DNA from: CAVTZP01 sp964456815
GTDB taxonomy: Bacteria > Chloroflexota > Dehalococcoidia > Dehalococcoidales > BS750m-G39
Direction: 5' to 3'
DNA length: 7,968 nucleotides
NCBI GenBank assembly: GCA_964456815.1
Contig: CAYWCO010000054.1
Span: 1 to 7,968, forward strand
In this document: piece by piece, positions 1 to 7,200 of the stretch
How the letters are laid out: each line of letters opens with the position of its first letter
Numbering within the stretch: the stretch's first letter is position 1
The notes under the pieces: generated by a model
What the model saw: only the letters and a program-made list of their open reading frames with translations
The model's database searches: none
Told to the model about the DNA's origin: nothing
Made by a program: the position numbers and the translations under genes

Positions 1-2938
1 CCCTGGGCAGACCGCTGGTAATATCAAGCCCGACCACGCCGCCGGTGTGGAAGGTACGCAGGGTTAGCTGGGTACCAGGCTCACCAATGCTCTGGGCGGC
101 AATTATCCCCACCGCCGTGTCGAGGTCAACCAGCCTCCCCCGGGCGAGGTCCCGTCCGTAGCAGTGGCTGCAGGAGCCGTGCTTGGAGCGGCAGCTAAGC
201 GGAGAGCGGACGTGAACCCTGGTTATGCCGGCGGCAACAATCTTCTTTGCCTTCTCCTCGTCAATCTCCTCATTCTGGTCAACAATTACCTTCCTGGTTT
301 TGGGGTGAACCAACTTGCTGGCAGCCAACCGCCCGATTATGCGCTCAGTAAATGTCGGTAGCAGTTCCTTTTCCTTCGGCTCCGATATCCATAAACCATC
401 GGTAGTGCCGCAGTCCTCATCACGGGTGATAACATCCTGGGCAACATCAATAAGACGCCTGGTGAGATAGCCCGAATCCGATGTCCTCAGGGCGGTATCG
501 GCTAACCCCTTGCGAGCACCGTGGGTAGAGATAAAGTACTCCAGAACAGTGAGCCCTTCACGGAGCCCTGACTTTATGGGGAAGTCTATTATTTTGCCCG
601 CGGGGTCAGTCATCAGCCCCCGCATCCCCGCCATCTGTCTTATCTGGGAGATATTACCCTTTGCCCCTGAGGTTGCCATCATGTAGATGCCACCATAGCG
701 GTCAAGGGTCTGGGAGATAATATCGGTAATCTTATCGGTGGCTTCCATCCATACCGTTATGGTGCTATCATACTTTTCGTCCTCAGTAATTAGGCCGCGG
801 TTATACTGGTTTTCAATGATAGCCACCCTCTCCCCCGCCTCCTCCAGCAACTTGGGCTTGCTCTCCGGGACTTGAATATCCCCCATGGCAATGGTAGTCC
901 CTGACTTTGTGGCATAGGTGAAGCCCAGATGTTTTATACTGTCCACCACCTTAGCCGTCTCCTCGTTACTCAGCAGCTTATGGCAATCAGCCACCATCTG
1001 CTTTAAGCTTCCCTTATCAACGGCCTTATTATAAAAGCCAAGCTCGGGGGGCAAAACATCGCTGAAGATGATGCGCCCGACGCTGGTTTTAATCCTCTGC
1101 CCGTCCTCCTGCTGCTTTCTGACCTCAATCTCAGCCCTGAGGTCAATGCGCCCCAGTTCATAGGCAAGCATCGCCTCGCCAAAACTGCCGAAGATTGAGC
1201 CCTCACCCCTAGCCCCGGGGATAACAGTTGTCAGGTAATAGCAGCCCAGAACCATGTCCAGGGTTGGCGTTACTATCGGCTCCCCGGAGCTTGGCAGGAG
1301 CATATTGTGGGTGCTGAGCATGATTTCATTGGCCTGCGCCACCGCAGCTTTAGACAGGGGGACATGAACTGCCATCTGGTCACCGTCAAAGTCAGCATTG
1401 AAGGCAGAGCATACCAAGGGGTGAATCTGGATGGCACTGCCGTCAATTAGTACTGGCTCAAACGCCTGAATGCTGAGGCGGTGCAGGGTGGGAGCGCGGT
1501 TAAGCATTACCGGCCGCTCCTTGACCACCTCCTCAAGTATGTCGTACACCTCTGGCTTATGTCTCTCCACCAGTCGGCGGGCACTCTTAATATTGTGGGC
1601 AAGCCCCTGCTCCACCAGCCGCCGCATAATGAACGGCTTGAACAGCTCCACCGCCATTCGCCTCGGCAGTCCACACTGGTGAAGCTTAAGCTCGGGACCA
1701 ACAACAATGACCGAGCGCCCGCTATAGTCAACCCGCTTGCCCAGCAAGTTCTGGCGAAAGCGCCCCTGCTTGCCGCGGAGCATATCGGAGAGGGACTTCA
1801 GCTTATGATTACCGCCAATGGCAACAGCCCGTCCCCTCCTTCCGTTATCAATAAGGGAATCAACCGCCTCCTGGAGCATCCTTTTCTCGTTGCGGATGAT
1901 AATCTCCGGCGCCCCTATTTCCAGCAGGTGGCGCAGGCGGTTATTGCGGTTGATGACCCGCCGATAGAGGTCGTTAAGGTCACTGGTGGCAAATCTACCA
2001 CCGTCCAGTTGAACCATGGGCCGTAGGTCAGGCGGCAGCACCGGTAATACGGTTAAAATCATCCACTCCGCCTTATTGCCACTGCGGCGGAACGCCTCCA
2101 CTACCTGCAGCTGCTTAGCTGCCCTTCTCCGGCGTTGCCCCGAGGTTGAGCGGGTCTCCTGGAGAAGCCGATTGCGCATCTCATCCAGATTTAAGTCCTT
2201 GAGTAACTGGAGAATAGCCTCAGCCCCTATCTCAGCGGTAAAAACCTGGCTATACCTTTGTTTTAGCTCATAATATTGGTTCTCGGTGAGCAGGACACCA
2301 TTTCTCAGGTCCTTTATCTGCTCCACCGCCGCCGAAAGCCTCTCCTCAATCCCCTGCTTTTCCTCCTCCAAGCTTTGCCGGAGCTGGTTTATCTCTTCTA
2401 CGGTTGCCTTCGCCTTCTCCCTCTCTTCAATCTTAGCCTCCAGCGCACTCTGGAGCTCATCTATCTGCTGTAAGCCACTCTCCTTCAGTTGCTTAACTGC
2501 CTCCTGGCGCGCCTCCTCGTCTATGGAGGTAATAATATAGTGAGAGAAGTAGATGACGCGCTCCAGGCTCCGCGGTGACAGGTCAAGGAGCAGCCCTATC
2601 CGGCTGGGTATCCCCTTGGCAAACCAGATATGGCTCACCGGGCTTGCCAGCTCAATGTGTCCCATGCGCTCACGGCGCACCTTAGCCCTGGCGACCTCAA
2701 CGCCGCACTTATCGCAGATAATCCCCTTGTATCGTATCCTCTTGTACTTACCGCAATAGCACTCAAAGTCCTTGGTCGGGCCAAAGATTCTCTCGCAGAA
2801 AAGCCCGTCCCTTTCCGGCTTCAGGGTGCGGTAGTTGATAGTCTCCGGCTTGGTCACCTCTCCATATGACCAGCTCCTTATCTGCTCTGGTGAAGCTAGT
2901 GAGATACGAATAGCATCAAAATCGTTAACCTCAAGCAT
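1..2938 (-). CDS. rpoC: DNA-directed RNA polymerase subunit beta' (partial, 3' end beyond left edge)
   Basis: Largest catalytic subunit of RNA polymerase; with beta it forms the active-site cleft in the cytoplasm. I read all 979 codons from ATG 2938 to the left edge and found no stop or frameshift. Seen in order: N-terminal zinc site Cys60, Cys62, Cys75, Cys78; a Glu/Lys/Gln-rich coiled-coil insertion at about 138-212; LNRAPTLH at 479-486; the Mg-binding NADFDGD at 514-520 (Asp516, 518, 520); MRGLM at 772-776; the bridge-helix region at about 793-828; the second zinc site Cys843, Cys916, Cys923, Cys926; and the start of the trigger loop (SIGEPGTQ, then LRTFHTGG with His964). The trigger loop reads straight through to ITSGLPR, so the large enterobacterial insertion is absent. 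The start codon overlaps the rpoB stop (ATGCTTGA, 8 bases), which suggests translational coupling; a purine-rich stretch (GAGGTAGAAGAG) lies just upstream. The missing part is the remaining trigger loop and the C-terminal clamp region. Confidence 0.98.
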   Translation of the reverse strand, partial: MLEVNDFDAIRISLASPEQIRSWSYGEVTKPETINYRTLKPERDGLFCERIFGPTKDFECYCGKYKRIRYKGIICDKCGVEVARAKVRRERMGHIELASPVSHIWFAKGIPSRIGLLLDLSPRSLERVIYFSHYIITSIDEEARQEAVKQLKESGLQQIDELQSALEAKIEEREKAKATVEEINQLRQSLEEEKQGIEERLSAAVEQIKDLRNGVLLTENQYYELKQRYSQVFTAEIGAEAILQLLKDLNLDEMRNRLLQETRSTSGQRRRRAAKQLQVVEAFRRSGNKAEWMILTVLPVLPPDLRPMVQLDGGRFATSDLNDLYRRVINRNNRLRHLLEIGAPEIIIRNEKRMLQEAVDSLIDNGRRGRAVAIGGNHKLKSLSDMLRGKQGRFRQNLLGKRVDYSGRSVIVVGPELKLHQCGLPRRMAVELFKPFIMRRLVEQGLAHNIKSARRLVERHKPEVYDILEEVVKERPVMLNRAPTLHRLSIQAFEPVLIDGSAIQIHPLVCSAFNADFDGDQMAVHVPLSKAAVAQANEIMLSTHNMLLPSSGEPIVTPTLDMVLGCYYLTTVIPGARGEGSIFGSFGEAMLAYELGRIDLRAEIEVRKQQEDGQRIKTSVGRIIFSDVLPPELGFYNKAVDKGSLKQMVADCHKLLSNEETAKVVDSIKHLGFTYATKSGTTIAMGDIQVPESKPKLLEEAGERVAIIENQYNRGLITEDEKYDSTITVWMEATDKITDIISQTLDRYGGIYMMATSGAKGNISQIRQMAGMRGLMTDPAGKIIDFPIKSGLREGLTVLEYFISTHGARKGLADTALRTSDSGYLTRRLIDVAQDVITRDEDCGTTDGLWISEPKEKELLPTFTERIIGRLAASKLVHPKTRKVIVDQNEEIDEEKAKKIVAAGITRVHVRSPLSCRSKHGSCSHCYGRDLARGRLVDLDTAVGIIAAQSIGEPGTQLTLRTFHTGGVVGLDITSGLPR

Positions 2939-5900
2939 TTTTCTCTTCTACCTCTTCCGGCTCAGCTGGACTCTCGGCAGTTTCAACCTCTGCCCCCGGT
3001 TTGGGGGCTTCGGCCACTTTCTCAACAGGGGTCACCTCTTGCTCAGCTGGACTCTCGGCAGTTTCAACCTCTGCCCCCGGTTTGGGGGCTTCGGCCACTT
3101 TCTCAACAGGGGTCACCTCTTGCTCAGCTGGACTCTCGGCAGTTTCAGCTTCAGCTTCAGCCCCCGCCTCCAGTTCTGGGGCTTCTTCACCTTTGGCTTC
3201 AGCCTCGGTGACAAATGCCGCCTTTTCCTCCTCGTTAATCACCTCAATAGCAAGCCCCAGGCTTTCCAGCTCCTTAACCAGAACCTTGAATGATTCCGGC
3301 ACTCCGGGCTGGAGTATATCCTCATTTTTAACTATACCCTCATAGGTCTTGGCTCGACCGGCAACATCGTCCGACTTTATGGTCAGGATTTCCTGAAGGA
3401 TGTGGGCAGCACCGTAGGCTTCCAGTGCCCACACCTCCATCTCGCCAAAGCGCTGACCGCCGAATTGAGCCTTGCCCCCCAGGGGTTGCTGCGTAATCAG
3501 GGAATACGGTCCGGTAGAGCGGGCATGGACCTTATCCTCAACCAGGTGGATGAGCTTCATCATATAGATGCTCCCCACCGTTACCGGCTGGTCAAAGGGC
3601 TGACCGCTTCGTCCGTCACGGAGTACAACCTTGCCCATAATCGGAGGGGTGAGGCTACGTTCGGCTCTTACCTTCTCAACCGCCTCTCTCAGCTGGCTCT
3701 GGTCGAGGTCCTGGCTTTCTATGCCCATATCTCTAAGCCACAGGTGCAGGCAGGCCTCCCTCGCCTCCCCAGGGTATTCATCACTGAATATCCTCTCCCC
3801 TTTATAGCCCTGCCCTTTAAGCCATGCATAAGCCTTTTCCAGGTTCGCCTCGGGGTGGTCACTTGCCGGCTCAAGGTCAACCGCTCCCGCCCTCTGGGCA
3901 ATCCAGGCTCTAGCCAGAGCATCCTCAATTTCCTTGTCACTGGCACCATCAAAAACCGGGGTAAGCACCCTGAAGCCAAGAACTTGGGCAGCCCATCCAA
4001 GGTGGGTCTCCAGAACCTGCCCCAGATTCATCCGCGATGGGACACCTATGGGGTTTAAGATAATATCCACCGGTGTGCCATCGGGGAGGAATGGCATATC
4101 CTCAGCCGGCGCAATGAGGGAGATAACCCCCTTATTACCATGGCGCCCGGCCAGCTTATCCCCCACCGAGACCTTCCGCTTCTGGGCAATCCAGGCCTGT
4201 ACCCACTGGTTGACGCCGGCAGGCAGGTCATCACCGTTCTCACGAGAGAAGACCCTGACATTAATCACCCTGCCCCACTCACCGTGAGGCACACGCAGCG
4301 AGGTGTCCTTCACCTCCCGGGCTTTCTCGCCAAAGATAGCCCGGAGCAGTTTCTCCTCCGCCGATAGCTCGGTCTCCCCCTTGGGGGTAATCTTGCCCAC
4401 CAATATATCGTCCGGGCCCACCTCGGCACCAATGCGAACAATGCCGTCTTCATCAAGCTCGCGCAGGCTTTCCTCACCCACGTTGGGTATATCCCGGGTA
4501 ATCTCCTCCGGTCCTAGCTTGGTGTCCCTGGCTTCTATCTCATGCTTCTCAATATGAACCGAGGTAAACTTATCCTGCTCCACCAGACGGCTGCTGATGA
4601 TAATGGCGTCCTCAAAGTTATAGCCCTCCCAGCTCATAAAGGCACAGATTACATTCTGCCCCAGAGCCAGTTCTCCATATTCGGTAGATGAGCTATCAGC
4701 CAGAACCTGCCCCGCTTCTACACGCTCACCCTTGCTGACTATGGGATGCTGGCTGATGCATGTCCCCTGGTTGGTGCGGACAAACTTCATTAACGGGTAT
4801 ACGTCCTTGTCACCACTATCGGGGGTAACCACAATCTCGGAGTTGTTAGCCGAGGTTACTGTCCCCGCATTTTGAGCAAAGATAACCTGCCCGCTGTGCT
4901 TGGCAACCTCCGCCTCCATACCGGTAGCTACCACCGGTGCCTCGGGGCGGAGCAGGGGTACTGCCTGGCGCTGCATGTTAGACCCCATCAGGGCGCGATT
5001 AGCATCATTATGCTCAAGGAAGGGTATCAGCGAGGTGGCAACGCTAACTATCTGCTTGGGTGAAACATCCATAAACTGGATTTCAGCCGGTGGCAATAGC
5101 ACGTAACGCTCAGCGTATCTGGCTTCAACCTTTTCATCAACAAACTGGTTATTTGGGTCAAGCCTGGCGTTAGCCTGGGCAATAATATACTTGTCCTCTT
5201 TATCGGCTGACAGGTAAACGACCTCGCCAGAGACGAAGGGCACCACCTTTATCTTTTGCGGAGACAACTTAGCCAGCTTGGTAGCAAGCTTCTGGTTAAT
5301 TGCAGTCCTGGCTTCGACTACGGTATTGCCTTTACTACCAAGGACTGCTTCCCTGGTTGTACTCCCCACCAGCCCACCTGAGGTATTTTCCACCTCGGAG
5401 ATAACCCTGCGGTATGGCGCTTCAATAAAGCCGTAGCGGTTAATTCTCCCGTAGGTGGCCAGCGAGCCGATGAGACCGATGTTAGGTCCCTCCGGCGTCT
5501 CAATGGGGCAGATTCTACCGTAGTGGGAGAAGTGGACGTCCCTGACCTCAAACCCGGCCCGCTCCCGGGACAACCCCCCGGGTCCCATTGCCGATAGCCT
5601 TCGCTTATGAGTTAGCTCAGCCAGCGGGTTGGTCTGGTCCATAAACTGTGACAACTGTGAGCCGCCGAAGAACTCCCTGGTGGCGGCCATTACCGGGCGA
5701 ATGTTGACCAGGGCACTGGGGGTTAGAGCCTCAGTAGCGAGAATACTCATGCGCTCCCTGACCACCCGCTCCAGGCGCAGCAGCCCGATGCGGAACTGGT
5801 TTTGAATTAGCTCACCGACGGTGCGCACCCGCCGGTTTCCCAGATGGTCAACATCGTCGGGGGTATCGTTCCCATTGTTAACCATAATAATGTGTCTTAC

Positions 5901-6824
5901 TATCTCAGCGATGTCCTCCCTGGTCAGAGCCAGCTGACTTTCCGGGATATCAAGCCCCAGCCGCTTATTAAGCTTGTAGCGTCCTACCTCCCCGAGGTCA
6001 TAGCGCGCCGGGTCAAAGAACAGATTTTTGAGCAGTTTCTTAGCATTTTCAATGTTAGGCGGGTCTCCAGGGCGCAGCTTTCTATAGATATCAAGTAGCG
6101 CCTCAGGCTCATCCTTGACCTGGGGCTCGCGCTCTACAGTTGAGCTGATATACTGGTGGTCGGGGGAGTTGTCTTCATTAGCAAACAGTCCGAGCAGCTC
6201 TTCCTCACCACTATAGCCGATAGCCCGGAGCAGGGTGGTGATGGGAATCTTGCGTTTGCCGTCTATCTTGGACGAAATTACATCCCGATTGCTGGTCTCA
6301 AACTCAAGCCAGGCCCCGCGGGTAGGGATTAGTTTGGCATGGCACAAGCGGCGGCCAGTGGTGGGGTCTTCTTCAACTGAGAAATAAACGCCCGGAGAAC
6401 GGAGCAGCTGGCTTACCGTCACCCTCTCCGCGCCACTGGTAATGAAGGTGCCCTTGGCCGTCATCAGCGGGATGTCACCGAAGAAAAGGTCTTGCTCCTT
6501 GATTTCCCCGGTTTCTTTAACCAGAAGTTGCGTCCTGACATAGAGGGGGGCGGAGTAGGTCAGGTCTCTCTGGCGGCATTCCTGCTCGGTGTGATGGGGC
6601 TCGCGGAATTCATAGTCAATGAAGCTAAGCGCCAGCCTGTTGCCGGTAAAGTCCTCAATAGGAGATACCTCCTCCAGCAGGTGCTTCAGCCCATGCTCCT
6701 GAAACCAGCGGAAGGAATCGATTTGAACCCTGAGCAGGTTCGGTACCTCAAGTACCTCAGGCAACTTGGCGTAAGACTTCCTGGGAACAGGAGGCACCTT
6801 TTGTTCCTTATTTTTTGGCAACAT
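2931..6824 (-). CDS. rpoB: DNA-directed RNA polymerase subunit beta
   Basis: Second catalytic subunit of RNA polymerase; it forms one wall of the cleft and the rifampicin pocket. The protein has 1297 residues, longer than Bacillus beta (about 1190) because of a C-terminal tail and an internal insertion. Landmarks: conserved N-terminus from RKSYAKLPEVLEVPNLL (15-31); rifampicin region SQLSQFMDQ to LSAMGPGG (389-417), with sensitive-type Asp396, His406 and Ser411; ICPIETPEGPNIGL (438-451); NMQRQAVPL (616-624); WEGYNFEDAIIIS (732-744); GDKLAGRHGNKGVIS (888-902); LGGKAQFGGQRFGEMEVWAL (1115-1134). Between VFDGA (957-961) and VLRDGRSG (1067-1074) there is a lineage-type insertion. After about 1200 the chain becomes an acidic Ala/Glu/Pro tail with two perfect 27-residue repeats. 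ATG 6824 is chosen because TAA lies in frame five codons upstream and the conserved region begins soon after; the ribosome binding site is weak. It is cotranscribed with rpoC, which starts inside the last codons. Confidence 0.99.
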   Translation of the reverse strand: MLPKNKEQKVPPVPRKSYAKLPEVLEVPNLLRVQIDSFRWFQEHGLKHLLEEVSPIEDFTGNRLALSFIDYEFREPHHTEQECRQRDLTYSAPLYVRTQLLVKETGEIKEQDLFFGDIPLMTAKGTFITSGAERVTVSQLLRSPGVYFSVEEDPTTGRRLCHAKLIPTRGAWLEFETSNRDVISSKIDGKRKIPITTLLRAIGYSGEEELLGLFANEDNSPDHQYISSTVEREPQVKDEPEALLDIYRKLRPGDPPNIENAKKLLKNLFFDPARYDLGEVGRYKLNKRLGLDIPESQLALTREDIAEIVRHIIMVNNGNDTPDDVDHLGNRRVRTVGELIQNQFRIGLLRLERVVRERMSILATEALTPSALVNIRPVMAATREFFGGSQLSQFMDQTNPLAELTHKRRLSAMGPGGLSRERAGFEVRDVHFSHYGRICPIETPEGPNIGLIGSLATYGRINRYGFIEAPYRRVISEVENTSGGLVGSTTREAVLGSKGNTVVEARTAINQKLATKLAKLSPQKIKVVPFVSGEVVYLSADKEDKYIIAQANARLDPNNQFVDEKVEARYAERYVLLPPAEIQFMDVSPKQIVSVATSLIPFLEHNDANRALMGSNMQRQAVPLLRPEAPVVATGMEAEVAKHSGQVIFAQNAGTVTSANNSEIVVTPDSGDKDVYPLMKFVRTNQGTCISQHPIVSKGERVEAGQVLADSSSTEYGELALGQNVICAFMSWEGYNFEDAIIISSRLVEQDKFTSVHIEKHEIEARDTKLGPEEITRDIPNVGEESLRELDEDGIVRIGAEVGPDDILVGKITPKGETELSAEEKLLRAIFGEKAREVKDTSLRVPHGEWGRVINVRVFSRENGDDLPAGVNQWVQAWIAQKRKVSVGDKLAGRHGNKGVISLIAPAEDMPFLPDGTPVDIILNPIGVPSRMNLGQVLETHLGWAAQVLGFRVLTPVFDGASDKEIEDALARAWIAQRAGAVDLEPASDHPEANLEKAYAWLKGQGYKGERIFSDEYPGEAREACLHLWLRDMGIESQDLDQSQLREAVEKVRAERSLTPPIMGKVVLRDGRSGQPFDQPVTVGSIYMMKLIHLVEDKVHARSTGPYSLITQQPLGGKAQFGGQRFGEMEVWALEAYGAAHILQEILTIKSDDVAGRAKTYEGIVKNEDILQPGVPESFKVLVKELESLGLAIEVINEEEKAAFVTEAEAKGEEAPELEAGAEAEAETAESPAEQEVTPVEKVAEAPKPGAEVETAESPAEQEVTPVEKVAEAPKPGAEVETAESPAEPEEVEEKNA
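2960..3147 (-). repeat. 81-bp in-frame tandem repeat in the rpoB 3' end (2.3 perfect copies)
   Basis: Two base-identical 81-bp units (2961-3041 and 3042-3122) are followed by 25 bases of a third copy (3123-3147); the match also extends one base to 2960. Since 81 is a multiple of 3, the reading frame is kept and the beta tail gains a repeated 27-residue unit. In protein order the unit includes AESPAEQEVTPVEKVAEAP then KPGAEVET, over about residues 1227-1288. The unit is rich in Glu, Ala, Pro and Val and is probably disordered. The lack of any synonymous difference points to recent duplication or ongoing homogenisation, and copy number may vary between strains. A shorter Ala-Glu stretch (tcagct-type hexamers, about 3144-3160) precedes it in the protein. 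Confidence 0.97.
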
Positions 6825-6954
6825 AAAAGCTATCTTTTACTCTAATCCTAAAAATAGATGAGCAAAATTTCGCGCAATGCAGCGCTAACCTAAGTTAAAC
6901 CTGTGGTTAATGGGAGGGTATAATAAGGTGAAACCTTAAGTGGCATAACAACAA
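6825..6954 (-). promoter_or_regulatory. rpoB 5' leader with small inverted repeats
   Basis: This is the probable untranslated leader of about 130 nt between the predicted transcription start (near 6954) and the rpoB ATG. It holds a perfect inverted repeat TAAGGT-GAA-ACCTTA (6924-6938) and a second one, GCGC-AATGCA-GCGC (6872-6885). The word AGGTT (minus strand) occurs four times, at 6953-6957, 6932-6936, 6898-6902 and 6887-6891. A possible 18-codon leader reading frame runs from ATG 6946 to TAG 6890, but its ribosome site would coincide with the transcription start. No named RNA family or riboswitch is recognised. The leader could carry operator or attenuation signals, but this is inference only. 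Confidence 0.4.
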
Positions 6955-6960
6955 CCTTAT

Positions 6961-6989
6961 ATGATACCACTTTTTGGGAATTTTGTCAA
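6961..6989 (-). promoter_or_regulatory. Predicted housekeeping (sigma-70 type) promoter of rpoBC
   Basis: On the minus strand a perfect -35 box TTGACA (6989-6984) is followed by a 17-base spacer and a -10 box TATCAT (6966-6961), which matches TATAAT at five of six positions. This is the best promoter-like pair in the intergenic region and points into rpoB, giving a start near 6954. It lies about 38 bp downstream of the tRNA fragment, so rpoBC appears to have its own promoter instead of relying on an upstream ribosomal protein operon. Confidence 0.8.
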
Positions 6990-6991
6990 TA

Positions 6992-7041
6992 CCCCTATCC
7001 CCCAATTGGGGAAAACTCGTCAATTATGGTGGAGATAGGGG
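6992..7041 (-). repeat. Inverted repeat joining the tRNA 3' end to the rpoB promoter region, with a nested 12-bp palindrome
   Basis: The plus-strand arms CCCCTATCCCC (6992-7002) and GGAGATAGGGG (7031-7041) can pair over 11 positions as minus-strand RNA, with one G-U pair. The right arm is the acceptor and T-stem strand of the tRNA fragment. The left arm, read on the minus strand, begins GGGGATA, which is the acceptor 5' strand this tRNA-Ala would need, including G3-U70. Between them is a perfect palindrome CCCCAATTGGGG (7000-7011), which overlaps the left arm, so the two structures compete. No U-tract follows, so this is not a classical terminator. Its function is unknown and it could be chance in G/C-run sequence. 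Confidence 0.5.
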
Positions 7042-7081
7042 GATTCGAACCCCCGACCTCTGCCATGCGAAGGCAGCGCTC
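7027..7081 (-). tRNA. tRNA-Ala (CGC), 3' portion only; 5' part missing
   Basis: Read on the minus strand, this matches a tRNA from the 3' side of the D-stem to the end: GAGC (7081-7078), base 26 G, anticodon stem CTGCC/GGCAG (7076-7072 with 7064-7060), loop TTCGCAT with anticodon CGC at 7069-7067, a five-base variable loop, T-arm GGGGG-TTCGAAT-CCCCC, acceptor strand TATCTCC, discriminator A and encoded CCA (7029-7027). U at position 70 and A at 73 fit alanine identity. Upstream there is no GCTC D-stem strand, no GG-containing D-loop and no proper acceptor 5' strand. GGAG at 7099-7096 sits near where an acceptor would begin, but the bases between cannot fold as a D-arm. It is probably not a functional tRNA as it stands, and is best read as an att-like remnant or a tRNA pseudogene. 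Confidence 0.85.
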
Positions 7082-7126
7082 TCTCTGGATGATTACTCCT
7101 TACCAGCGTGTTTGCATAGGACAGCG

Positions 7127-7156
7127 TTGACGGCTGATCAAGACAGAGGCTAAACT
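7127..7156 (+). promoter_or_regulatory. Candidate promoter of the methyltransferase gene
   Basis: TTGACG (7127-7132) and TAAACT (7151-7156) are 18 bases apart on the plus strand, matching the housekeeping consensus at five and four of six positions. A start near 7163 would leave a leader of about 38 bases before the ATG at 7201. The -10 box is weak, so this is tentative. The rest of 7082-7200 holds no gene that I can see. Confidence 0.35.
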
Positions 7157-7185
7157 CTATGATACGTGTGAATCTTAAATAGACT

Positions 7186-7190
7186 GGAGA
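7186..7190 (+). promoter_or_regulatory. Ribosome binding site of the methyltransferase gene
   Basis: GGAGA lies ten bases before ATG 7201. A TGA in the same frame two codons before this ATG rules out an earlier start, and the next in-frame ATG (7231) has no comparable purine-rich site, so 7201 is the preferred start. Confidence 0.6.
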
Positions 7191-7200
7191 TCTCTGAACA

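Noticed and set aside
1481..2026. 181-codon plus-strand open frame
   Set aside because: Lies fully antisense to conserved rpoC with no ribosome site; its peptide resembles no family I know, so it is a shadow of the codon bias of rpoC.
1..2938. Frameshift or stop in rpoC
   Set aside because: I checked every codon in frame from 2938 to the left edge and found none, and the spacing between motifs is normal apart from the coiled-coil insertion.
2835..3293. Plus-strand open frame with a repeated peptide
   Set aside because: The peptide repeat is only the 81-bp rpoB repeat read on the wrong strand, and it straddles the rpoB-rpoC junction.
3402..4058. 218-codon plus-strand open frame
   Set aside because: Antisense to conserved rpoB; the rpoB frame carries all recognisable motifs here.
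5580..5670. Rifampicin resistance changes in beta
   Set aside because: The key positions are the sensitive type (Asp396, His406, Ser411); the nearby differences are conservative.
6913..6950. Second rpoB promoter using TTATTATACC as the -10 region
   Set aside because: No acceptable -35 box lies 16-18 bases upstream; TTGTTA would need a 20-base spacer.
7000..7011. CCCCAATTGGGG palindrome as an intrinsic terminator
   Set aside because: It has almost no loop when fully paired and no T-run follows on the plus strand (gaaaactcg), while TTTT precedes it on the minus strand.
6992..7081. Circularly permuted tRNA (3' half before 5' half)
   Set aside because: GGGGATA after the 3' half matches an acceptor strand, but it is followed by GGGGTATTGAC and not by a D-arm, and such genes are not known in bacteria.
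7027..7099. Complete but degenerate tRNA beginning at GGAG 7099
   Set aside because: The acceptor would pair only at its first four bases and no D-stem or GG-containing D-loop can be formed, so the 5' part is treated as missing.
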